49,769 bases of DNA from Paracoccaceae bacterium (GTDB taxonomy: Bacteria; Pseudomonadota; Alphaproteobacteria; Rhodobacterales; Rhodobacteraceae): the NCBI GenBank assembly GCA_027484915.1, contig JAIXSA010000063.1, positions 1-49,769 on the forward strand, in the 5' to 3' direction. A program made the translations under genes and the position numbers. Shown piece by piece: positions 44,820-49,769 of the stretch; the stretch's first letter is position 1; every line of letters starts with the position of its first letter. The notes below the pieces were generated by a model. That model was not told the origin of the DNA, did no database searches, and saw only the letters and a list, made by a program, of their open reading frames with translations.

Positions 44820-45686
44820 TCAGGCGCGGACAAGCCGTTCGTATTCGGTCGCGACGCGGCGGGTCAACTCGCCCACCTCAAAGTTGTAGTCGCCGATCTG
44901 GCCCACGGGGGTGACTTCGGCGGCGGTGCCGGTCAGCCAGCACTGTTCGAAGCTTTCCAGTTCCTCGGGCAGGATGTGGCGTTCATGGACCTTGATCTGC
45001 ATGTCTTTCAGCATGCCGATGACGGTCTGCCGGGTCAGGCCGTTCAGGAAGCAGTCGGCCTTGGGGGTGTGAACCTCGCCGTCCTTGACGAAGAAGATGT
45101 TGGCGCCGGTCGCTTCGGCCACGTAGCCGCGATAGTCGAACATCATCGCGTCCGAGCAGCCCTTGGCTTGGGCGGCGTGCTTGGACATGGTGCAGATCAT
45201 GTAGAGACCGGCGGCTTTCGCCTCCGAGGGGATCGTCTCGGGCGAAGGCCGCTTCCACTTGGCGATATCGAGCTTCGCGCCCTTGAACTTGGCGTCGCCG
45301 TAGTAGCTGCCCCAGGTCCAGCAGGCGACGGCAAGGCGGACGGGGTTCTGCAGCGAGGCGACGCCCATGTCGGGACCCGCGCCGCGCCAGGCGATGGCCC
45401 GGATGTAGGCGTCGGTCAGGCCGTTCGCCTTGAGGGTCGCTTCCTTGGCGGCGTCGATTTCCTCGGCCGTGTAGGGGATCGGCATGTCGAGCAGGTTGCC
45501 GGAATTCAGCAGGCGCAGCGAATGTTCGTGGCCCTTGAAGATCTTGCCGTTGTAGCACCGCTCACCCTCGAAGACGGCGGAGGCATAGTGGAGGGCATGG
45601 GTCAGGATGTGGACGTTCGCCGAACGCCATTCCACCAGCTTGCCATCCATCCAGATGAACCCGTCGCGATCGTCGTAGCCTGACAT
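44820..45686 (-). CDS. ilvE: Branched-chain amino acid aminotransferase
   Basis: This 288-residue PLP fold-type IV enzyme transfers amino groups between glutamate and branched-chain keto acids. The PLP lysine is K157 in IPSEAKAAGLY, aligned with the AKAGGNY motif of E. coli IlvE. HALHYASAVFEGERCY and the phosphate-binding LTGTAAEVTPV near the end are typical. The start is the ATG at 45686; the frame is open further to 45839 without a better start. It is divergent from petP. Confidence 0.95.
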   Translation of the reverse strand: MSGYDDRDGFIWMDGKLVEWRSANVHILTHALHYASAVFEGERCYNGKIFKGHEHSLRLLNSGNLLDMPIPYTAEEIDAAKEATLKANGLTDAYIRAIAWRGAGPDMGVASLQNPVRLAVACWTWGSYYGDAKFKGAKLDIAKWKRPSPETIPSEAKAAGLYMICTMSKHAAQAKGCSDAMMFDYRGYVAEATGANIFFVKDGEVHTPKADCFLNGLTRQTVIGMLKDMQIKVHERHILPEELESFEQCWLTGTAAEVTPVGQIGDYNFEVGELTRRVATEYERLVRA

Positions 45687-45826
45687 TTCCGTCCTCCGCT
45701 TTGCGAATGTTGCGCTGGATAAGTCCGCTTCGGACAGATTCTTGCGCGAAATCGGGGGAGAGTTACGGGTTCGTGCTTGGAAAGTCAACAAGGCTGACGT
45801 AAATTCGCGGGGAAGGAGTTCGGCGC

Positions 45827-46321
45827 ATGGCAGAGACACCTGGCGGAGAGAACCTGCTGTTCCTGACGGACGAGCAGTTGCGCAAGGGCATCGAGGCGAT
45901 GTTCTTCGCCTATCGCGGCTTTACGGCCGATCCCGACCGTATCCTGGAGGGGATGGATTATGGCCGCGCGCATCACCGGGCGATCCATTTCATCCACCGA
46001 TCTCCGGGGACGACGGTTTCTAACCTGCTGGCGATCCTGGGTGTTACAAAGCAGTCGTTGAATCGTGTGTTGCGCACCCTGATCGAGGATGGCCTTGTTC
46101 GCAGCGAAAAGGGCAAGGTGGATGCGCGGGAACGGCATCTGCATTTGACGGACAAGGGACAGATGCTGGAACGGGAATTGTCAGACGCGCAGCGGGCGCG
46201 GATGCGGGCGGCGTACCGCGCGGCGGGACCGCAGGCGGTGGCGGGCTTCCGGCAGGTGCTGGAGGCGATGATGGACCCGGAGATGCGGCGTCAGTACAAC
46301 CGCCTGAAGGAGGGTGGCTGA
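45827..46321 (+). CDS. petP: MarR-family regulator PetP
   Basis: This 164-residue winged-helix protein has the DNA-binding segment VSNLLAILGVTKQSLNRVLRTLIEDGLV and wing DARERHLHLTDKG. In Rhodobacter capsulatus, petP lies directly upstream of petR, and the pair is needed for growth and cytochrome bc1 expression. The same arrangement is seen here, with TGATG overlap to the response-regulator gene. The start is the ATG at 45827 with AAGGAG upstream. Confidence 0.85.
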   Translation: MAETPGGENLLFLTDEQLRKGIEAMFFAYRGFTADPDRILEGMDYGRAHHRAIHFIHRSPGTTVSNLLAILGVTKQSLNRVLRTLIEDGLVRSEKGKVDARERHLHLTDKGQMLERELSDAQRARMRAAYRAAGPQAVAGFRQVLEAMMDPEMRRQYNRLKEGG

Positions 46322-47016
46322 TGGTTCCGGACGCCCATCTGCTGATCGTCGACGATGACGAGCGTATCCGGGGGCTTCTTCAGAAGTTCCTGATCCGGAA
46401 CGGGTTTCTGGTATCGGTCGCGCGCGATGCATCGCAGGCGCGGAAGATCCTCGGCGGGCTGGAGTTCGACCTGATCGTCATGGATGTGATGATGCCGGGC
46501 GAGGATGGGGTGACCCTGACGCGCGATCTGCGGAAGAGACTGGCTACTCCGATCCTGTTGCTGACCGCTCGGGGGGAAACGGCGAACCGGATCGAGGGGC
46601 TGGAGGCGGGGGCGGATGACTACCTCGTCAAGCCGTTCGAGCCGAAGGAGCTTCTTCTGCGGATCAACGCGATCCTGCGGCGGGTGCCTGTGGTGAAACC
46701 GGCGGAACCTGTGCGCCAGATCCTGCACCTTGGGGCGGTGCGCTACGACTTGGACCGGGGCGAAATGTGGCGGGGTGATGTGCCGGTGCGGCTGACGGCG
46801 ACCGAGGCCCAGCTGATGCGCGTCTTTGCGGCCCAACCCGGCATGGCGCTGAGCCGCGAGAGGCTGGTGGCCGAGACCGGGGGCGAGGACGCGGCGCAGG
46901 AGCGGGCGGTGGATGTGCAGATCACGCGCCTGCGGCGGAAGATCGAGGACGATCCCAAGGTGCCGCGCTATCTGCAGACGGTGCGGGGCGAGGGCTATAT
47001 GCTGCAGCCGGACTGA
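46321..47016 (+). CDS. petR: OmpR-type response regulator PetR
   Basis: This 231-residue two-component regulator has a receiver domain with acidic pocket D11/D12, phosphoacceptor D55 (DLIVMDVMMPG) and the lysine in YLVKPF. The C-terminal winged helix contains LTATEAQLMRVFAAQPG and VDVQITRLRRKIEDDP. No histidine kinase gene is adjacent, as is also the case for petR of Rhodobacter. It is translationally coupled to petP. Confidence 0.88.
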   Translation: MVPDAHLLIVDDDERIRGLLQKFLIRNGFLVSVARDASQARKILGGLEFDLIVMDVMMPGEDGVTLTRDLRKRLATPILLLTARGETANRIEGLEAGADDYLVKPFEPKELLLRINAILRRVPVVKPAEPVRQILHLGAVRYDLDRGEMWRGDVPVRLTATEAQLMRVFAAQPGMALSRERLVAETGGEDAAQERAVDVQITRLRRKIEDDPKVPRYLQTVRGEGYMLQPD

Positions 47017-47028
47017 GCTGTGGCCTGA

Positions 47029-47080
47029 CCCCGGGGCGCTGCCCCGGACCCCGGGATATTTCTTCCAGTATGAAAGGGCT
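47029..47080 (+). repeat. Dispersed repeat, copy D
   Basis: CCCCGGGGCGCTGCCCCGG is followed by ACCCCGGGATATTTC and TTCCAGTATGAAAGGGCT. The ATG (47070-47072) opens a frame of 11 codons that overlaps, out of frame, the start of the deacetylase-family gene at 47086. Confidence 0.75.
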
Positions 47081-47085
47081 TTGTC

Positions 47086-47994
47086 GTGCTTGTCTTCACG
47101 CATGAGGCATTTCGCGGCCATGTGACCCCTCCCGGACACCCGGAGCGGGTAGAGCGATTGGGGGCGGTGGAGCGGGGGCTTCGCGGGATTCCGGTCGAGC
47201 GGCGGGACTGTCCCTTGGGCGAGGAAGCGGAGGTGCTGCGCTGTCATCCTGCGGGGTATCTGGCGCGGGTGAAGTCTGCCGTGCCCGCCGAGGGATGGTC
47301 GCAGCTGGATGGGGATACCTTTCTGTCTCCGGGGTCTTTCGACGCGGCGATGCGGGCCGTCGGCGGCATTTGCGCGGCCGTGGATGCGGTAGTCTCGGGC
47401 GAGACGAAGACGGCTTTCGTCGCGGGGCGGCCCCCAGGGCACCATGCGGAGCGCGAGACGGCGATGGGGTTCTGTCTGTTCGGAACGGTGGCAATCGGGG
47501 CGAAGCGGGCGCTGGATCATCATGGGTTGAAGCGCGTGGCGGTGGTGGATTTCGACGTGCACCACGGCAACGGGACGCAGGATCTTCTGTGGGACGAAGG
47601 GCGGTGTCTGTTCGTCTCCTCCCACCAGATGCCCTTGTACCCCTGCACCGGGCGGCCCGAGGAGCGCGGGGCGCATGGGCAGATACTGAACGTGCCTTTG
47701 CGCGCGGGCTCGGGCGGTCGGGCAATGCGGGAGGTGTATGTGGGCGTTGTGTTCCCGGCGCTGGCGAACTGGGAACCTGAGTTGCTGCTCATCTCGGCAG
47801 GGTTCGATGCACATGCCGACGATCCATTGGCGGGGTTGGAGTGGCAGGCAGAGGATTACCGGTGGTTGACGGAACGGCTGTGCGATTTTGCAGGCGGGCG
47901 GGTGGTGTCCTCCTTGGAGGGTGGCTATGATCTGGATGCGCTGGCGGCATCCGTGGCCGCGCATGTTGGGGTGCTGGAGGAGCGGGGCCGATGA
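47086..47994 (+). CDS. Histone-deacetylase-family hydrolase (acetylpolyamine amidohydrolase-like)
   Basis: This 302-residue zinc amidohydrolase of the HDAC superfamily has catalytic motifs RPPGHHAERETAMGFC (paired histidines), VAVVDFDVHHGNGTQD (zinc ligands D and H), SAGFDAHADDPL (second zinc aspartate) and EGGYDLDAL (tyrosine). Bacterial members deacetylate polyamines, acetoin-pathway proteins or other amides; the substrate here is unknown. The start is the GTG at 47086, just after a dispersed repeat. Its stop overlaps xseB by 4 bp. Confidence 0.92.
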   Translation: MLVFTHEAFRGHVTPPGHPERVERLGAVERGLRGIPVERRDCPLGEEAEVLRCHPAGYLARVKSAVPAEGWSQLDGDTFLSPGSFDAAMRAVGGICAAVDAVVSGETKTAFVAGRPPGHHAERETAMGFCLFGTVAIGAKRALDHHGLKRVAVVDFDVHHGNGTQDLLWDEGRCLFVSSHQMPLYPCTGRPEERGAHGQILNVPLRAGSGGRAMREVYVGVVFPALANWEPELLLISAGFDAHADDPLAGLEWQAEDYRWLTERLCDFAGGRVVSSLEGGYDLDALAASVAAHVGVLEERGR

Positions 47995-48230
47995 GCGACA
48001 AGCCGGTTGATGCGATGAGTTTCGAGGAGGCGATGGCCGCTTTGGAGCAGGTCGTGGGCGCGCTGGAGCGTGGGGAAGTCCCGCTGGAACAGTCGATTGC
48101 GCTTTACGAGCGGGGGGCTGCGCTGAAAGCGCACTGTGCGAAGAAGCTGGCCGAGGCCGAGGAGAAGGTGGAGCTGATCCGGGCGCAAGAGGGGCGCGCG
48201 GTCGGGACGACTCCGGCGGAGGGGATGTGA
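47991..48230 (+). CDS. xseB: Exodeoxyribonuclease VII small subunit
   Basis: This 79-residue small subunit pairs with XseA to degrade single-stranded DNA. The family core SFEEAMAALEQVVGALERGEVPLEQSIALYERG is present, followed by a charged helix. It overlaps the upstream hydrolase gene and ispA by 4 bp each, in the common xseB-ispA-dxs order. Confidence 0.96.
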   Translation: MSDKPVDAMSFEEAMAALEQVVGALERGEVPLEQSIALYERGAALKAHCAKKLAEAEEKVELIRAQEGRAVGTTPAEGM

Positions 48231-49096
48231 GATTTCCGGAACGTTTGACGGCGGATGCAGGGCTTTGTGAGGCCCGGCTTCTGGCTGCCTTGGCGGGGCG
48301 GGCTGACCAGCCGGTGACCGAGGCGATGCGCTATGCCGTGCGCGGCGGCAAGCGGTTGCGCGGCTTCCTGGTGCTGGAAGGCGGGCGGATGCTGGGGGTT
48401 GCCGAAGAGCGGGCGGTGAGTGCGGCGGCGGCGATTGAGGCGCTGCATGCCTATTCCCTCGTGCACGATGATTTGCCTTGCATGGACGATGACGACCTGC
48501 GGCGGGGGCAGCCGACCGTTCACAAGAAGTGGGACGAGGGGACTGCCGTGCTGGCGGGGGATGCCTTGCAAACGCTGGCGTTCGAGTTGCTGTGTGATCC
48601 GGCTTTGGGGTCCTCGGATGTTAGGATGGAGCTGGTTAGCGGCCTTGCGCGCGCGTCGGGAATCGACGGAATGGTGCTGGGCCAGGCGCTGGACATCGCG
48701 GCGGAGACGGCGGGGAGGTCGTTGACGCTGGACGAGATCACGGCGCTACAGGCGGGCAAGACCGGGGCGCTGATCGGTTTTGCGGCCGAGGCGGGGGCGC
48801 TGATTGCGGGGGCGGACCGCGCGCCCCTGCGGCGTTATGCGGCGGCTTTGGGGCTGGCTTTTCAGATCGCGGACGACATCCTTGATGTGACGGGTGACGA
48901 GGCCAAGACAGGGAAGCGCCTGCACAAGGATGCCGAGGCGGGGAAGGCGACGTTCGTCTCGCTGCTGGGTCTGGAGGGAGCCAGGGCGCGGGCGGCGGAG
49001 TTGGTGCAGGAGGCCGAGGCGGCGCTGGCCGGGTATGGAAATGCGGCGGCCAACTTGATCGCCGCGGCGCGCTTCGTTATCGCGCGGGACAGTTGA
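48227..49096 (+). CDS. ispA: Polyprenyl synthetase (farnesyl diphosphate synthase)
   Basis: This 289-residue cytosolic enzyme joins isopentenyl diphosphate units to make farnesyl diphosphate. The first aspartate-rich motif is in [11 protein letters not shown] (80-90), preceded by [10 protein letters not shown], and the second is [12 protein letters not shown]. It feeds quinones, undecaprenyl carrier and carotenoids. The start is the GTG at 48227 within the xseB end. dxs follows after 16 bp. Confidence 0.95.
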   Translation: MRFPERLTADAGLCEARLLAALAGRADQPVTEAMRYAVRGGKRLRGFLVLEGGRMLGVAEERAVSAAAAIEALHAYSLVHDDLPCMDDDDLRRGQPTVHKKWDEGTAVLAGDALQTLAFELLCDPALGSSDVRMELVSGLARASGIDGMVLGQALDIAAETAGRSLTLDEITALQAGKTGALIGFAAEAGALIAGADRAPLRRYAAALGLAFQIADDILDVTGDEAKTGKRLHKDAEAGKATFVSLLGLEGARARAAELVQEAEAALAGYGNAAANLIAAARFVIARDS

Positions 49097-49112
49097 CCCC
49101 GCAAAGGCAGGC

Positions 49113-49769
49113 ATGATGACCGACCGACCCGCTACCCCGCTGCTTGATCGCGTCCGCTTGCCTTCGGATTTGAAGGGGTTGAGCGACCGGGAACTGCACC
49201 AGCTGGCAGGGGAGCTGCGGGCCGAGACGATCAGTGCGGTGTCCGAGACGGGCGGGCATCTTGGGGCAGGCCTTGGGGTCGTCGAGCTGACGGTGGCAAT
49301 CCATGCGGTGTTCGATACGCCGCGGGATAAGCTGATCTGGGATGTCGGGCACCAGTGCTATCCGCACAAGATCCTGACGGGGCGGCGGGACCGGATCCGG
49401 ACGCTGCGGATGGAGGGGGGCCTGAGCGGGTTCACCAAGCGGTCGGAATCGCCTTACGATCCCTTCGGGGCGGCTCATTCGTCGACCTCGATCTCGGCGG
49501 CGCTGGGCTTTGCGATGGCGGCGGAGCTGGGGGGCGACCCCGGTGATGCGATTGCGGTCATCGGCGACGGGTCAATGTCGGCAGGCATGGCCTTCGAGGC
49601 GATGAACAACGCGGGGCATCTGAAGAAGCGCCTGTTTGTGATCCTGAACGACAACGAGATGTCGATTGCTCCGCCCGTTGGGGCCCTGTCGTCCTACTTG
49701 AGCGGGATTTATGCCGCCGCGCCGATGCAGGACTTGAAGCAGGTTGCGAAGGGGATTGTGGGGCTGCTG
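49113..49769 (+). CDS. dxs: 1-deoxy-D-xylulose-5-phosphate synthase (3' end outside window)
   Basis: These are the first 219 residues of Dxs, the thiamine-diphosphate enzyme that starts the MEP isoprenoid pathway from pyruvate and glyceraldehyde 3-phosphate. [34 protein letters not shown] and the cofactor motif [18 protein letters not shown] ending in ILNDN (177-181) are diagnostic. The gene is cut by the right edge. ATGs at 49113 and 49116 are both possible starts. It follows ispA, so two isoprenoid steps are co-expressed. Confidence 0.96.
   Translation, partial: MMTDRPATPLLDRVRLPSDLKGLSDRELHQLAGELRAETISAVSETGGHLGAGLGVVELTVAIHAVFDTPRDKLIWDVGHQCYPHKILTGRRDRIRTLRMEGGLSGFTKRSESPYDPFGAAHSSTSISAALGFAMAAELGGDPGDAIAVIGDGSMSAGMAFEAMNNAGHLKKRLFVILNDNEMSIAPPVGALSSYLSGIYAAAPMQDLKQVAKGIVGLL

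Noticed and set aside
46291-47964. Minus-strand open frame of 557 codons opposite petR and the deacetylase-family gene
   Set aside because: Same reasoning: it is rich in H, R, P and Q, has no motif, and lies opposite two clear genes and a repeat.

Overview
The window is GC-rich alphaproteobacterial chromosome, and the gene content points to a Rhodobacterales (Rhodobacteraceae) organism. Three things support this: the order hemJ-rho-mnmE-mnmG-rsmG-parA-parB flanked by a leftward maf-aroE-coaE-dnaQ cluster, a petP-petR regulator pair of the Rhodobacter type, and an xseB-ispA-dxs cluster. Most of the sequence is core chromosome. No tRNA, rRNA, CRISPR array, transposase or phage gene was seen. 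Many neighbouring genes overlap by an ATGA or TGATG start-stop junction.

Region 1 (1-10080) is sugar uptake and catabolism. A truncated chvE-type sugar-binding protein and a divergent gbpR-type LysR regulator come first. They are followed by a divergent locus that closely resembles rhizobial rhizopine (moc) catabolism. Leftward are a MocD-like di-iron oxygenase, a MocE-like Rieske ferredoxin and an unusual PanB-like enzyme. Rightward are a LacI regulator, a MocC/IolI-like isomerase, a complete ABC importer and a MocA/IolG-type inositol dehydrogenase. The likely substrate is a methylated inositol or inosamine that is imported, O-demethylated and fed into inositol breakdown; the PanB-like protein may handle the released one-carbon unit. 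A repeated TTTCGTCA motif and a perfect 16-bp palindrome are candidate regulator sites.

Region 2 (10155-25490) looks like the neighbourhood of the replication origin. secB comes first, then leftward dnaQ-coaE-aroE-maf, then a 413-bp gene-free stretch with several near-consensus DnaA boxes and AT-rich DNA (candidate oriC). After that come rightward hemJ, rho, mnmE, mnmG, rsmG, parA and parB. Two parS sites are present: one contains the mnmG start codon and the other lies in the rsmG coding sequence. Beyond are hemW-rdgB-rph (leftward) and hrcA-grpE (rightward).

Region 3 (25485-33530) holds mutS, a repeat-containing gene-free stretch, and hslU and hslV. The two hsl genes are separated by a DUF2157 membrane protein, an orphan BrnA-type antitoxin and a GT8-like glycosyltransferase. 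rpsO follows.

Region 4 (33530-49769) is mixed. It includes an RTX-type calcium-binding protein, a TetR/DUF1643 operon divergent from a VOC protein, mtgA, an FzlA-like GST-fold protein, queG, and a group of three SDR genes and one FAH gene that suggests non-phosphorylative deoxysugar catabolism. It also has a small basic ORF, a divergent ohrR/ohr pair with two matching operators, an unknown six-helix membrane protein, ilvE, petP-petR, a histone-deacetylase-family hydrolase, xseB, ispA and a truncated dxs. A dispersed repeat ending in ATGAAAGG occurs four times in regions 3 and 4, and in one case it supplies the queG start codon.
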